Shown: positions 39,718-54,077, counted from the stretch's first letter. The stretch: 64,000 bases of DNA from CAVVEC01 sp963770485 (GCA_963770485.1 CAVYPX010000009.1:310001-374000); one strand, 5' to 3'. Notes: a model not told the origin generated them from the letters alone. Numbers and translations: made by a program.

Positions 39718-42219
39718 TTAGTACACAAGGAACACGTAGGCCTTGATGTTGCCAATCAGCGGGCTGCTCTGCTGGCCGGTGTTGGTGGACGTGGCCTCCT
39801 GACCGTCCGTGGCGTAGGCATAGAGGATGTGAATTCCCAGATGTAGTGGATTAACGACCTTGCCCTGGAACCGGCCCGAACCTTTGCTGATGGTCTTGAT
39901 CCACGGCCCCTGCCAGGTATCCAGTTGGAAAACAAGATTGTCCACCGGGGTCTGCTTTGGCTTGAAACGATCTTTGGCGCTGAAGGTGAAGACCGGTTTC
40001 GGGTTGTGGGTCCGATTTTGTGCCAGCGGATTGATTGTCACCTGGATCGGAATCGGGTGCACCTGCTGGTCAGCAATCGCGGTGACGTAAGTATTCGAGC
40101 CGCCGCCCGTGTAGGTCTTGTAGTTCACCGGATTGAAGGCGACGATAGAATCCGTCGACTTTGAATCGAAGACGGTGACCACACTATTGGTCGCGCCGTC
40201 GATCACGGTCAAGTTTTGGCTCTGCTGGTTCCCCACATAAGTCTTGTTGGTTAACAAATTAACCGCCAGGGCATAAGGTCCGAATTCGTTCGAACCGGCG
40301 ACGGTAGTGGTATTGTTGGTGGCGCCATCGATCACGGTGACATTGTTGCTTGCCTCGTTGGCCACGTAGATTTCGTTGCTCACGGTATTGACGGCGACGG
40401 CAATCGGAGCTGATGCCTTGGGATCGCTTACCGTCGTGGTCTGATTCGTCGCCCCGTTGATCACGGTCACATTGTTGCTGTTGTAATTCGCCACGTAGAT
40501 CTTGTCGGTGGCAGCGTCCACAGCTAGCGCGACGGGCGAGGTGGCGTGCGGGTCGGTAACCGTGGTAGTGGCATTCGTGGCGCCATCGATCACGGTCACA
40601 TTGTTGCTGCCCTCATTGGCCACGTAGATCTTGTTCGCCGCCGGATCCACTGCCACAGCATAGGCTAACTTCGCATTGGGATCGCTGACACTGGTAAACC
40701 CGTTCGTGCTTCCATCAATCACCGTGACGCTATTGCTGCTGACGTTGGCCACATAGATCTTGTTCGTCACTGGATTCACCGCCACAGCGTAAGGCCCATT
40801 TGCTTTGGGATCGGTGACTGTGGTCGTCTTGTTTGTACTGCCGGTGATTACCGTCACGTTGTTGCTGTAGTTATTCGCCACGTAGATTTTGTCAGTGGCA
40901 GCGTCCACGGCCACCGCCCAGGGAGATTTCGCGTTGGGATCGGTGACAGTCGTGGTTTTGTTGGTGGCTCCGTCAATAACGGTTACGTTGTTTTGATTGT
41001 TGGCCACATAAATTTTGTTGGTCGCTGGATTCACATCCTCCGCCGTCGGATAGTCCGGATCGGAGATGTCGGTCGTGCCAAAGGTAGACCCGTCGATGAC
41101 CGTCACGTTTGAGCTATCGGCGTTCGCGGCGTAAGCCTTATTTGTGACCGGGTCCACGGCCACGGCCCACGGATACAATGCGTTGGGATCGGTAACGGTC
41201 ACCGTACTATTCGTCGCCCCATCGATAACGGTAACGTTGTAACTCAGTTCATTGGTGACGTAGATTTTATTCGTCAGCGGATTGACAGCCAGGGCAACGG
41301 GTCTGTCGGCGCCGGGATCGCGAACTGTGGTAATGGAATTTGTTGCCCCATTGATCACGCTGATGTTTCGCGTCCACCCATTGCTAACGTAAATCCTGTT
41401 GGTCACTGGATTCACAGCCACACAATTGGGTGTCTTTGCATTCGAATCGGTGAGGGTAATAAAAGAGTTATCCGCTCCCTTAATCACTGTAATGTTTCCG
41501 CTTTGGCCGTTGGACACATAAATCAGGTTCGTCACCGGGTTGACCGCAATGGCATTGGGCTGTTTGGCGTTGGGATCGGCGATGTCAGTCACGCTGTTGG
41601 TGGCTCCGTCGATCGCCGTGACGTTATTGCTATAGATGTTGGCCACGTAAATCTTGTTGGTCTCCGGATTGACTGCCACCGCGTAGGGCCCGCTTGCCTT
41701 CGGATCGGTGAGGGTTGTAGTGGTATTGGTAGCTCCATCGATCACCGTGACATTGTTACTCTGAGAATTTGCTACGTAGATCTTGTTGGTCACGGGATTG
41801 ACTGCCACGGCATAAGGGTAGACTGCGTTCGGATCGGAGACGGTGGTAGTGGAATTGCTCGCTCCGTCGATGACTGTGACGTTGTAACTCAGGCCATTGG
41901 TCACATAGATCTTGTTGGTCACCGGATTCACCGCTATGCCATCGGCCAGGTTCGCATTCGGATCGCTGATTTGGGTGGTGGTGTTGGTAACCCCGTCAAT
42001 TACCGTCACATCCCCGCCCCTACCGTTGGCGACTATATATATCTTGTTGGTCGCTGGATTTACCGCCAAGGTAAGCGGGGAGTTTTTCAACGCCACCGTT
42101 GTCGTTACCGTCTGACCGCTCATGCTGGCGGGGCCAGCGAACAAGAGCACGAGAAGAATCATCAGCACGGCCTGAATTGCGCGGAGGTTGTTTGGTTGGT
42201 TGCTACGTATCGCTTTCAT
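39718..42219 (-). CDS. Secreted YVTN beta-propeller repeat protein
   Basis: An 833-residue product with a strong GGGAGGAAAA Shine-Dalgarno. The signal peptide (IQAVLMILLVLLFAGPASMS) is followed by 15 tandem 43-residue repeats, plus a degenerate sixteenth, of the type AVAVNPVTNKIYVANxxSNN with VTVIDGATNxTTTVxDPNA. These are YVTN/NHL-like blades; 15-16 repeats would suit two seven- or eight-bladed propellers. The C-terminal part (about 710-833) is Ig-like (VTINPLAQNRTHNPKPVFTF). The protein is exported and probably binds surface, matrix or metal-coupled partners; the ligand is unknown. DNA repeats of about 129 bp invite recombination and copy-number change. Confidence 0.93.
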   Translation of the reverse strand: MKAIRSNQPNNLRAIQAVLMILLVLLFAGPASMSGQTVTTTVALKNSPLTLAVNPATNKIYIVANGRGGDVTVIDGVTNTTTQISDPNANLADGIAVNPVTNKIYVTNGLSYNVTVIDGASNSTTTVSDPNAVYPYAVAVNPVTNKIYVANSQSNNVTVIDGATNTTTTLTDPKASGPYAVAVNPETNKIYVANIYSNNVTAIDGATNSVTDIADPNAKQPNAIAVNPVTNLIYVSNGQSGNITVIKGADNSFITLTDSNAKTPNCVAVNPVTNRIYVSNGWTRNISVINGATNSITTVRDPGADRPVALAVNPLTNKIYVTNELSYNVTVIDGATNSTVTVTDPNALYPWAVAVDPVTNKAYAANADSSNVTVIDGSTFGTTDISDPDYPTAEDVNPATNKIYVANNQNNVTVIDGATNKTTTVTDPNAKSPWAVAVDAATDKIYVANNYSNNVTVITGSTNKTTTVTDPKANGPYAVAVNPVTNKIYVANVSSNSVTVIDGSTNGFTSVSDPNAKLAYAVAVDPAANKIYVANEGSNNVTVIDGATNATTTVTDPHATSPVALAVDAATDKIYVANYNSNNVTVINGATNQTTTVSDPKASAPIAVAVNTVSNEIYVANEASNNVTVIDGATNNTTTVAGSNEFGPYALAVNLLTNKTYVGNQQSQNLTVIDGATNSVVTVFDSKSTDSIVAFNPVNYKTYTGGGSNTYVTAIADQQVHPIPIQVTINPLAQNRTHNPKPVFTFSAKDRFKPKQTPVDNLVFQLDTWQGPWIKTISKGSGRFQGKVVNPLHLGIHILYAYATDGQEATSTNTGQQSSPLIGNIKAYVFLVY

Positions 42220-42423
42220 GGTTTTCCTCCCGAAAGAGCCTAGAATTGCGGTCGAAGAAAAGATAAAGGCACGGTCCTGACCAATGAGGAAGTTAATTCG
42301 GGGTTCCCGGAAGCGGCTCTGAACAGCCGCAGACTACAATGCGACAGATTCTACGCCCGCCGGGAATCCGGCGTCAATGGGCTGAAAACGCGGTAGTGGA
42401 TTCGTATCGGAGGGCGCGGCTGG

Positions 42424-43392
42424 CTATCGCGTCTCAGCTCTTGGCGATGCCATCTGTTTGAGCTCCCGTCCCAGTGTCGCTCTCGGGAAGAGCATGGCGT
42501 TGAACTCGGCACCCACAAGAACCACCAGCGAAATCATGTACATCCAGACCAGCAGTGCAATCGCCACGCCGAGCGAGCCGTAGATCAGGCTGTAGTCTGC
42601 GTATCTTTGCAAATACCAGCCGAACAGCATGGTGACGGCGAACCACATGGCAGTGGCCAATGTAGCGCCGGGCAGCACGCTATGCCAAGGCTGGGTGCGA
42701 GGTACGGCATTGTGGTAGATCAGAGCGATGACCGCGATGCTGGTGAGTGTTGCGATCAGCCAGCGGATGGCGGTCCACATTAGCAGGATGAACAATCCGT
42801 ATTCGTGCCCCAGCTCGAACAAAATCCGAGTCTCGATGCGGTTGCCGAAGGCCACCAGCACGGTGGCGAAAGTCAGAGGAGTGCCGGCGAGGACGACCAG
42901 CGAGAACGCAATCATCCGCTCCTTGACCAATCCCCAGATTTTGGGCAGCTGGTAGGCATTGCGAAAGCCTTCCATCCAGGAGATCATGACGCCGGAACCG
43001 GTCCAGAGCGTAATCAGGGATGCGGTGATCAGCACTCCCACCGGGCGCTGGATCGACGTGCCTTTGAGATACGCCAGCGCGGTGGCGCTTCCGGCAGGAA
43101 GAATTCTGCCGAGGGCGTAGGAAATCTCGCGCAGGTAGGCCTCGGTTTTCCGGGAAGTGGCCAGCACAGAACCAATTACGAGCAAAGCGGGGAAAAAAGT
43201 GAGAATGGAAGAGTAGGCCGAGGCTTTGGCGACGGCGAACGCATCATGCTGGAACGCACGCCAGAAGGCAAGCCGCAGCAGGCGCAGGAATCGCAAGATC
43301 ACTGGCCAAAGAGTAGCGCCCTCGGGAGCCTCACACAACAGGGAAATCTCGTAGCGTTCCTGCTCTTGCAATCGTTGTGGGTTGGCATGCAT
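42424..43392 (-). CDS. YihY/BrkB family membrane protein
   Basis: The 322-residue product has the YihY pattern: FWRAFQHDAFAVAKASAYSS, ILTFFPALLVIGSVLATSRK, five further membrane helices, and LIYGSLGVAIALLVWMYMIS followed by VVLVGAEFNAML. Despite its old name 'ribonuclease BN' the family is membrane-embedded and of uncertain role, sometimes called a virulence factor or lipid transporter. It begins 58 bp after the rpoC stop, beyond that gene's terminator, so it likely has its own promoter. Confidence 0.92.
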   Translation of the reverse strand: MHANPQRLQEQERYEISLLCEAPEGATLWPVILRFLRLLRLAFWRAFQHDAFAVAKASAYSSILTFFPALLVIGSVLATSRKTEAYLREISYALGRILPAGSATALAYLKGTSIQRPVGVLITASLITLWTGSGVMISWMEGFRNAYQLPKIWGLVKERMIAFSLVVLAGTPLTFATVLVAFGNRIETRILFELGHEYGLFILLMWTAIRWLIATLTSIAVIALIYHNAVPRTQPWHSVLPGATLATAMWFAVTMLFGWYLQRYADYSLIYGSLGVAIALLVWMYMISLVVLVGAEFNAMLFPRATLGRELKQMASPRAETR

Positions 43393-43399
43393 GGGGAAA

Positions 43400-43436
43400 T
43401 GGAAAACGAGAAAGGGCGGTTGGCGCCGCCCTTTCT
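43400..43436 (-). terminator. Rho-independent terminator of the rpl-rpoBC locus
   Basis: A perfect 11-bp stem, AGAAAGGGCGG (43409-43419) with CCGCCCTTTCT (43426-43436), followed on the minus strand by TCGTTTTCC. It lies 15 bp after the rpoC stop and before the yihY start. Confidence 0.8.
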
Positions 43437-43450
43437 GCGGTTTCTTCGAA

Positions 43451-46400
43451 TTACTCGGCTGTGAGTTCCTCAGTCTCGCCTTCGTGCCGCATCAGCTCGA
43501 GCGCGCGCTCGGCCTCCTCGTACGCCTGAGAGACCTCTTCCTGGACCTTGGCTGCGGCCTCTTCCATCTCAGGCGAGAGGCGCACGTTGCGGTAGTATTC
43601 CATGCCGGTGCCGGCGGGAATGAGGCGTCCGACAATCACGTTTTCCTTCAGACCGCGCAGGTGGTCCACCTTGCCCTGGATGGAGGCTTCGGTGAGCACG
43701 CGCGTAGTCTCCTGGAACGATGCCGCGGAGATGAAGGAGTCGGTGGAGAGCGACGCCTTGGTGATGCCGAGCAGCAGCGGCCGGCCGGTGGCCGGGCGCC
43801 CGCCCTGCGCGATCACGCGCTCGTTCTCATCGGCGAACTTGAACTTGTCCACCTGTTCTTCGAGCAGGAACGAGGTGTCGCCCACGTCTTCCACCCGGCG
43901 CCAGCGCATCATCTGGCGAACGATCACCTCGATGTGCTTGTCGCTGATGTTGACGCCCTGCAACCGGTAGACTTCCTGGATTTCATTCACCAGGTAAGCC
44001 TGCAGTTCTTTTTCGCCGAGCACCGCCAGGATGTCATGCGGGTTGAGCGGGCCGTCCATGAGCGGCTCGCCCGCCTTCACGCGCTCGCCTTCCTGCACGT
44101 TGATGTGGACGCCGCGCGGCACCGAGTATTCTTTCTCCGTGCCGTTGTCGGCCACCACGTACATTTTGCGCTGGCCCTTCGAAACCTCGCCGAATTTGAC
44201 CAAGCCATCGATCTCGCTGATGACCGCGGTCTCGTGCGGCTTGCGGGCCTCGAACAACTCGACCACACGCGGCAAACCTCCGGTGATGTCTTTGGTCTTG
44301 GTGGTTTCACGCGGGATCTTGGCCAGCACATCGCCGGGATGAGCCGTATCGCCGTCCTGCACCATGAGGTGAGCGCGCGAGGGCATCAGGTAACGTTTGC
44401 TGGTCTTGCCCTTGATCACGATCGCCGGCTGGCGCTTCTCGTCGGGCGAATCCGCCACCACGTGACGCGACAATCCGGTCACTTCGTCCACTTCTTCATG
44501 CAGAGTGACCCCTTCCTGCAGGTCCTTGAACTGTATTGTGCCGCCAATCTCGGTCAAGACCGAGAAAGTGTAGGGATCCCACTCGACCATTACTTGTCCG
44601 AGCTGGACCTGATCGCCTTCATTCACCTTGACCTTGGCGCCGTACACGACCGCATAGCGCTCGCGTTCGCGGCCTTTCTCGTCGACCACGGCGATCGAGC
44701 CCTGCCGGTTCATCACCACCAGATCGCCCGACTTTGCCTTCACGGTCTGGAGGCCGATGAAGCGCACCGCGCCATTGCTCTTCGCTTCCAGGCGGGACTG
44801 CTCGGAAACTCGCGATGCCGTGCCACCGATGTGGAATGTACGCATGGTGAGCTGGGTTCCCGGCTCGCCGATGGATTGCGCCGCGATCACGCCGGTGGCC
44901 TCGCCCAGCTCGACCAGACGGCCCGAAGCCAGGTTACGGCCATAGCACATCACGCAGACACCGCGCTTGGACTCGCAGGTCAGCACCGAGCGGATTTTCA
45001 CCCTCTCGATGCCGGCAGCCTGCACCGTCCCGGCAAGTTCTTCCGTAATCTCCTGGTTAATGTCCACCACCACATTGCCGTCGTAGTCCTTGAGCTTCTC
45101 GAGCGACACGCGGCCCACAATGCGGTCGCGCAACGGCTCGATGACTTCGCCGGCTTCCACGATACCTGCGACATAGATACCGTCCACCGTGCCGCAGTCG
45201 TATTCGCTGATGATCACGTCCTGCGCGACGTCGACCAAGCGGCGGGTGAGATAGCCGGAGTCGGCCGTCTTAAGTGCCGTGTCCGCCAGTCCCTTACGCG
45301 CACCGTGTGTCGAGATGAAATATTCGAGCACGGTCAACCCCTCGCGGAAATTCGCCGTAATGGGCGTCTCGATGATTTCTCCCGAAGGTTTGGCCATCAA
45401 TCCACGCATGCCCGAAAGCTGGCGAATCTGTTGTTTCGATCCGCGAGCGCCAGAATCCGCCATCACGTAAATCGGATTGATGAAGCCTTCCTTGTCGCGT
45501 TGCTGCATCTGGCCGAACATTTCATCCGCGACTTTTTCCGTGATCGCCGACCAGATTTCGATGACCTTGTTGTAGCGCTCGCCGTTAGTAATCGCGCCGT
45601 CCAAGTATTGCTGCTGAACGCCGATGCCCTGCTTCTCGGCATCGCGTACCAGAGTCTTCTTGTTGTCTGGCACGACCATGTCGTCAATGCCAATGGACAG
45701 TCCGGCGCGGGTGGCAAAGCGGAACCCAAGTTCCTTGACTTCGTCCAGCATCTTGACCGTGATCTCCAGCCCGAACCTCAAGTAGCAGTAGCTGACTAGC
45801 TGCCCGATGCCCTTCTTCTTCAGCAGGCCGTTGATGTACGGCATGCCCGGGGGAAGGTGATCGTTCAGAATGGCGCGTCCCACGGTGGTGTTCAAAAAGC
45901 TGCGGTCATACTGCACCGGATCGGTGTGGGTAATGTCCTGGTCGTCATAAGCAGCGGTCAGGTCGATTACGTCACCCGTATAACGCAAGCGGATCGGTGA
46001 AAGCGTTTCAACTTCCCCGGCTTCGAGCGCCAGAAGCACTTCGTCGATATTGGCGAAGGCGCGCCCTTCACCTTTGGCACCTGGCTTGGCTTTGGTTAGA
46101 TAGTAAAGGCCCAGCACCATGTCCTGGGTAGGCACGGTGATGGGGTGACCAGATGCCGGCGACAAAATGTTGTGCGAGGACAGCATCAACACGCTGGCTT
46201 CCACCTGCGCTTCCGGAGACAGCGGAATGTGAACCGCCATCTGGTCACCGTCGAAGTCGGCGTTGAACGCGGTGCAGACCAACGGGTGGATCTTGATTGC
46301 CTTGCCTTCCACCAGCACCGGTTCAAAAGCCTGAATGCCGAGCCGGTGAAGAGTAGGGGCGCGGTTCAATAAAACCGGATGGTCTTTGATGACTTCTTCC

Positions 46401-47638
46401 AGAATGTCCCAAACAATAGGCTCTTGCTGCTCCACCATTTCCTTGGCTTGTTTGATGGTGGTGCAATGACCGGTCTGCTCCAGCCGGTGATAGATGAACG
46501 GCTTGAACAGCTCGAGGGCCATCTTCTTGGGCAAACCGCACTGGTGCAGCTTGAGTTCGGGGCCGACCACGATGACCGAACGTCCCGAGTAGTCCACGCG
46601 TTTGCCCAGCAGGTTCTGACGGAAGCGGCCCTGCTTGCCTTTGAGGGTGTCCGACAGTGACTTGAGTGGCCGATTGTTCGCGCCACGCAAAACACGTCCG
46701 CGGCGGCCGTTGTCAAACAGAGCGTCCACGGCTTCCTGCAGCATGCGCTTTTCGTTGCGCACGATCACTTCCGGCGCGTGCAGGTCCATCAGCTTCTTCA
46801 ACCGGTTATTGCGGTTGATCACTCGGCGATAAAGGTCGTTCAGGTCGGAGGTGGCAAAGCGCCCGCCGTCCAGGGGCACTAAGGGGCGCAACTCCGGCGG
46901 GATGACCGGGATTACGTCCAGGATCATCCAGTTCGGCTTGTTGCCGCTGCGGCGGAACGCTTCGACCACCTTGAGGCGCTTGGCATACTTGAGCCGCTTC
47001 TGCAGCGAGCTCTCATGCTTCATCTTCTCGCGCAACTCGGTGGACAGGCCTTCGACATCCACGCGCTTGAGCAGTTCTTTGATCGCCTCCGCTCCCATCA
47101 TGGCTTTGAAGCCGGCAGGGCGGAACTGCTGGTCCAACTCGCGGAACTTGGTCTCGTCCTTGATGACCTCGCGCTCTTTCACTGGAGCCTCGCCGGGCTC
47201 GACCACTACGTAGGCCTCGAAATAGAGCACGGACTCCAGATCGCGCAGCGAGATGTCGAGCAGGTGGCCGATGCGGCTGGGCAATCCCTTGAAAAACCAC
47301 ACATGCGAGCACGGGGATGCCAGCTCGATGTGGCCCAGACGTTCACGGCGCACCTTGGAGAGCGTGACTTCCACACCGCACTTGTCACAAATTACGCCGC
47401 GGTGCTTCATGCGCTTATACTTGCCGCAGAGACACTCCCAATCCGTCACTGGGCCGAAAATACGGGCGCAGAACAGGCCATCGCGCTCCGGCTTGAAGGT
47501 GCGATAGTTGATGGTCTCCGGTTTGGTTACCTCGCCGTGCGACCAGCTCCGGATTTTTTCCGGAGAAGCCAAGCTGATGCGAATGGCATCGAAATCGGCG
47601 ATAGGATTTGCCAGATCAAAGGGGCTCGAACGAAACAA
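43451..47638 (-). CDS. rpoC: RNA polymerase subunit beta'
   Basis: A 1395-residue catalytic subunit. The N-terminal zinc finger (CLCGKYKRMKHRGVICDKCG) is intact, as are the active-site Mg motif NADFDGDQMAVH, the bridge-helix and trigger-loop region (GARKGLADTALKTADSGYLT), and the second zinc site (CESKRGVCVMCYGRNLA). C-terminal motifs QRGG-like sequence and EVNERVI-like segments are present. Length fits Gram-negative enzymes without large insertions. It is the last gene of the minus-strand rpl-rpo locus and is followed by a strong terminator. The 207-bp gap from rpoB is unusually wide and repeat-laden. Confidence 0.98.
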   Translation of the reverse strand: MFRSSPFDLANPIADFDAIRISLASPEKIRSWSHGEVTKPETINYRTFKPERDGLFCARIFGPVTDWECLCGKYKRMKHRGVICDKCGVEVTLSKVRRERLGHIELASPCSHVWFFKGLPSRIGHLLDISLRDLESVLYFEAYVVVEPGEAPVKEREVIKDETKFRELDQQFRPAGFKAMMGAEAIKELLKRVDVEGLSTELREKMKHESSLQKRLKYAKRLKVVEAFRRSGNKPNWMILDVIPVIPPELRPLVPLDGGRFATSDLNDLYRRVINRNNRLKKLMDLHAPEVIVRNEKRMLQEAVDALFDNGRRGRVLRGANNRPLKSLSDTLKGKQGRFRQNLLGKRVDYSGRSVIVVGPELKLHQCGLPKKMALELFKPFIYHRLEQTGHCTTIKQAKEMVEQQEPIVWDILEEVIKDHPVLLNRAPTLHRLGIQAFEPVLVEGKAIKIHPLVCTAFNADFDGDQMAVHIPLSPEAQVEASVLMLSSHNILSPASGHPITVPTQDMVLGLYYLTKAKPGAKGEGRAFANIDEVLLALEAGEVETLSPIRLRYTGDVIDLTAAYDDQDITHTDPVQYDRSFLNTTVGRAILNDHLPPGMPYINGLLKKKGIGQLVSYCYLRFGLEITVKMLDEVKELGFRFATRAGLSIGIDDMVVPDNKKTLVRDAEKQGIGVQQQYLDGAITNGERYNKVIEIWSAITEKVADEMFGQMQQRDKEGFINPIYVMADSGARGSKQQIRQLSGMRGLMAKPSGEIIETPITANFREGLTVLEYFISTHGARKGLADTALKTADSGYLTRRLVDVAQDVIISEYDCGTVDGIYVAGIVEAGEVIEPLRDRIVGRVSLEKLKDYDGNVVVDINQEITEELAGTVQAAGIERVKIRSVLTCESKRGVCVMCYGRNLASGRLVELGEATGVIAAQSIGEPGTQLTMRTFHIGGTASRVSEQSRLEAKSNGAVRFIGLQTVKAKSGDLVVMNRQGSIAVVDEKGRERERYAVVYGAKVKVNEGDQVQLGQVMVEWDPYTFSVLTEIGGTIQFKDLQEGVTLHEEVDEVTGLSRHVVADSPDEKRQPAIVIKGKTSKRYLMPSRAHLMVQDGDTAHPGDVLAKIPRETTKTKDITGGLPRVVELFEARKPHETAVISEIDGLVKFGEVSKGQRKMYVVADNGTEKEYSVPRGVHINVQEGERVKAGEPLMDGPLNPHDILAVLGEKELQAYLVNEIQEVYRLQGVNISDKHIEVIVRQMMRWRRVEDVGDTSFLLEEQVDKFKFADENERVIAQGGRPATGRPLLLGITKASLSTDSFISAASFQETTRVLTEASIQGKVDHLRGLKENVIVGRLIPAGTGMEYYRNVRLSPEMEEAAAKVQEEVSQAYEEAERALELMRHEGETEELTAE

Positions 47639-47845
47639 GGTGTTCCTCCACTTCCTGCGGCCGTTCGCCGCCGCGGGCGGCTCTCAATGCGTCGTTGGGT
47701 GTTGGCCGTTCGTCCTTGGCCAAACCATCGAATTTACTTGGCTCTCAGCCTTAAGAGCTCGACTGCGAGTCCAGTTCCTTAAATTTCTGCGCCGTCATCG
47801 GCCCGCCGGTGAATCGTCAACGACCAACGGCTAACGACCGATGTT

Positions 47846-52312
<4,467 letters not shown>

Positions 52313-52806
52313 TCGGACACTCCCAAACTTTCATGCGCAGCCGTCGGCTGCGACTAGCTGCAGAATGTGAAAAGCGCGTGTGAAGACGGGGCGTATTGGT
52401 CAGACATTACCTTTGCTCGGAGAAAGACCGCCTCCACACCAGTGCTGCAGAACCTGGACAAACAGGTACGCGCCCGCAGGGACATAACTCCCCGCAGGCG
52501 CCCATTGCGGCGCTTGGCCTGTGTTGAAATTTGTCGTTTCCGCGCCAGTATTTATGGCCTGTTCCCGTTCCGCCCTGCCCGCGGAACAGTCTGCCAACCC
52601 GTGTCAGCGACCACGCCCGCTTCCCTTGGGCCCGTTACCATGGATGGTCGCAGCCACTCGACGAAGCAGGAAGCGTTGTTATTGATATAGATGATAACAC
52701 CGCTTCAAACGCTTCACCAAATAGATCGCTTGCCTCGATAGAACTTGCAATCTGCTGATGGAGGCCGGGCGTCCCCGCCCGCCCTCCATCGTTTTTCGTC
52801 GCCAAG
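52313..52806. other. Gene-free 494-bp gap between rplL and rpoB
   Basis: No convincing gene is present. Next to rplL is a family C hairpin (52757-52793, GATGGAGG ... CCTCCATC); its T-run (GTTTTTC) lies on the plus strand, so it is not a normal terminator for this operon but could be an attenuation or RNA-processing hairpin. A further hairpin-rich stretch (52460-52510, CGCCCGCAGGGACATAACTC and CCGCAGGCGCC) lies in the middle. The rpoB-proximal part holds no clear promoter. In many bacteria the rplL-rpoB gap carries an attenuator and an RNase III site. Confidence 0.5.
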
Positions 52807-53187
52807 CTATTTCACTTCTACAGTGGCTCCGGCATCAGTGAACTTCTTCTTGATGTTCTCCGCCTCTTCCTTGGAGACGCCCTCTTTCACTGTCTTGGGA
52901 GCGCCATCCACCAGATCCTTGGCTTCCTTCAGGCCCAAGCTGGTTACTTCGCGGACAGCCTTGATTACATTGATCTTGTTGGCGCCCACTTCTTTGAGGA
53001 CGACGCTGAACTCAGTCTTCTCTTCCGCTGGAGCTGCGGCCGCTGCTCCGCCGCCCCCCGCCATGACCACTGGAGCTGCGGCCGCCGCCGAGACGCCAAG
53101 CCGCTCCTCCAGCTTCTTTACTAACTGCGCTGCGTCGAGCAGCGACAGCCCCACAATCTGTTCTTCCAACTGCTGCAAATCCGCCAT
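52807..53187 (-). CDS. rplL: 50S ribosomal protein L7/L12
   Basis: The 126-residue product is the flexible stalk protein. The N-terminal dimerisation region MADLQQLEEQIVGLSLLDAA is followed by an Ala/Gly-rich hinge (AAAAAPVVMAGGGGAAAAAP) and the C-terminal factor-binding domain (EKTEFSVVLKEVGANKINVI, KAVREVTSLGLKEAKDLVDG). It recruits EF-Tu, EF-G and other factors. It lies downstream of rplJ, as expected, with a 235-bp gap containing a 22-nt palindrome. Confidence 0.98.
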   Translation of the reverse strand: MADLQQLEEQIVGLSLLDAAQLVKKLEERLGVSAAAAAPVVMAGGGGAAAAAPAEEKTEFSVVLKEVGANKINVIKAVREVTSLGLKEAKDLVDGAPKTVKEGVSKEEAENIKKKFTDAGATVEVK

Positions 53188-53213
53188 GTTGAGTTCTCCA
53201 ATTCTCTTATGTA

Positions 53214-53235
53214 GAGATGTAGCTAGCTACATCTC
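53214..53235. repeat. Perfect 22-nt palindrome upstream of rplL
   Basis: GAGATGTAGCT-AGCTACATCTC is a perfect inverted repeat without a loop, 27-48 bp before the rplL start. Its flanks have no promoter features that I can identify. It could be a regulator site or a hairpin in the rplJ-rplL mRNA. An AT-rich stretch (53363-53420, with TTGTAATT and AAATTACAAAT copies) lies further upstream, next to rplJ. Confidence 0.5.
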
Positions 53236-53422
53236 CCTGATTTCGTTATCCGCGGCTCAAGTTTCCAGTGCTACCAGGTTTCTGAACCGCTGCGCCAGAC
53301 ACGCAGCAGGCTTGAAACCGCGCAACCCTTGGCTACTGATAACAGAACTTGATTGGGCAATTTCGTGAATTTGTAATTGGCAATTTAGCAATTTCAAATT
53401 ACCCGATTACAAATTACAAATC

Positions 53423-53956
53423 CTATGCCTCCTTGAACTTCTGCTTCTCTACACCCTGGTTGATCACTACCGCAATGTCGCGTCCCACAGCATTCATCAC
53501 CGTGACCAACCGCTGCGCCGGAGCGCTGATCAGGAACAGGAGCTTGGAGTAGATCTCCTCTTTCGACGGCATCGTGGCCAGCGCTTTGATCTCATTGATC
53601 GAGACCACGCGCCCTTCCACTACGCCGGCTTTGAAAGTGAACTCCGGATTGTCCTTGGCGTACTTGGACAGCGCCTTAGCCAGCGCTACCGGGTCGCCTC
53701 CTGTGTAGGCGATGGAGGTCACGCCCGAGAGGTTCTTCAGAGCCTCTTCGACGCTCGTGCCTTTCGCCGCGCGCTCCGCCAAAGTATTCTTCACGACCAC
53801 GTACTTCGCACCTGAACTGCGTAGGGTTTTACGCAGCTCATAGTCCTGAGCTACGGTCAGCTTGTTGTAGGTGGTCACGATCAAGCTGGAGGCGCCCTTC
53901 AGCGCCTTGCCCAGCTTCTCCACCTGTTCTTGTTTCTTTGCTCTGGTAACCGCCAT
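53423..53956 (-). CDS. rplJ: 50S ribosomal protein L10
   Basis: The 177-residue product MAVTRAKKQEQVEKLGKALK anchors L7/L12 dimers to 23S rRNA. Family segments are SSLIVTTYNKLTVAQDYELR, KVVVKNTLAERAAKG-like YVVVKNTLAERAAKG and a C-terminal helix (IYSKLLFLISAPAQRLVTVM) that binds L12. It heads the rplJ-rplL part of the operon and is preceded by a 121-nt leader that may bind L10. Confidence 0.97.
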   Translation of the reverse strand: MAVTRAKKQEQVEKLGKALKGASSLIVTTYNKLTVAQDYELRKTLRSSGAKYVVVKNTLAERAAKGTSVEEALKNLSGVTSIAYTGGDPVALAKALSKYAKDNPEFTFKAGVVEGRVVSINEIKALATMPSKEEIYSKLLFLISAPAQRLVTVMNAVGRDIAVVINQGVEKQKFKEA

Positions 53957-54077
53957 GTCTTAATCCCTCAACGTAAGTTGTCAGCCTGAGGCGACTCGCT
54001 TTTCGTCGCCGAAGGACCTAGGCGCGCCGCGCGTTGCGCCGAACGCGCGTTAGCCGCGTGTTTGGCGCGCTTCCTTA
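53957..54077 (-). promoter_or_regulatory. Candidate L10 leader region
   Basis: In the rplA-rplJ gap the minus strand can form a strong GGCGAC-GAAAAGCGA-GTCGCC hairpin near the rplJ end and a GC-rich stem from GCGCGCC ... GGCGCGC repeats. L10 leaders, which repress rplJL translation, occupy this position in most bacteria. I have not confirmed the kink-turn core, so the call rests on location. Confidence 0.35.

Noticed and set aside
39718..42219. Direct repeats of about 129 bp, considered as a CRISPR or tandem element
   Set aside because: The repeats are in frame and encode YVTN blades; there are no unique spacers of 30-40 bp.
52757..52793. Hairpin followed by GTTTTTC, considered as an intrinsic terminator
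   Set aside because: The T-run is on the plus strand, opposite to the rplL-rpoB transcription, and there is no plus-strand gene to terminate.
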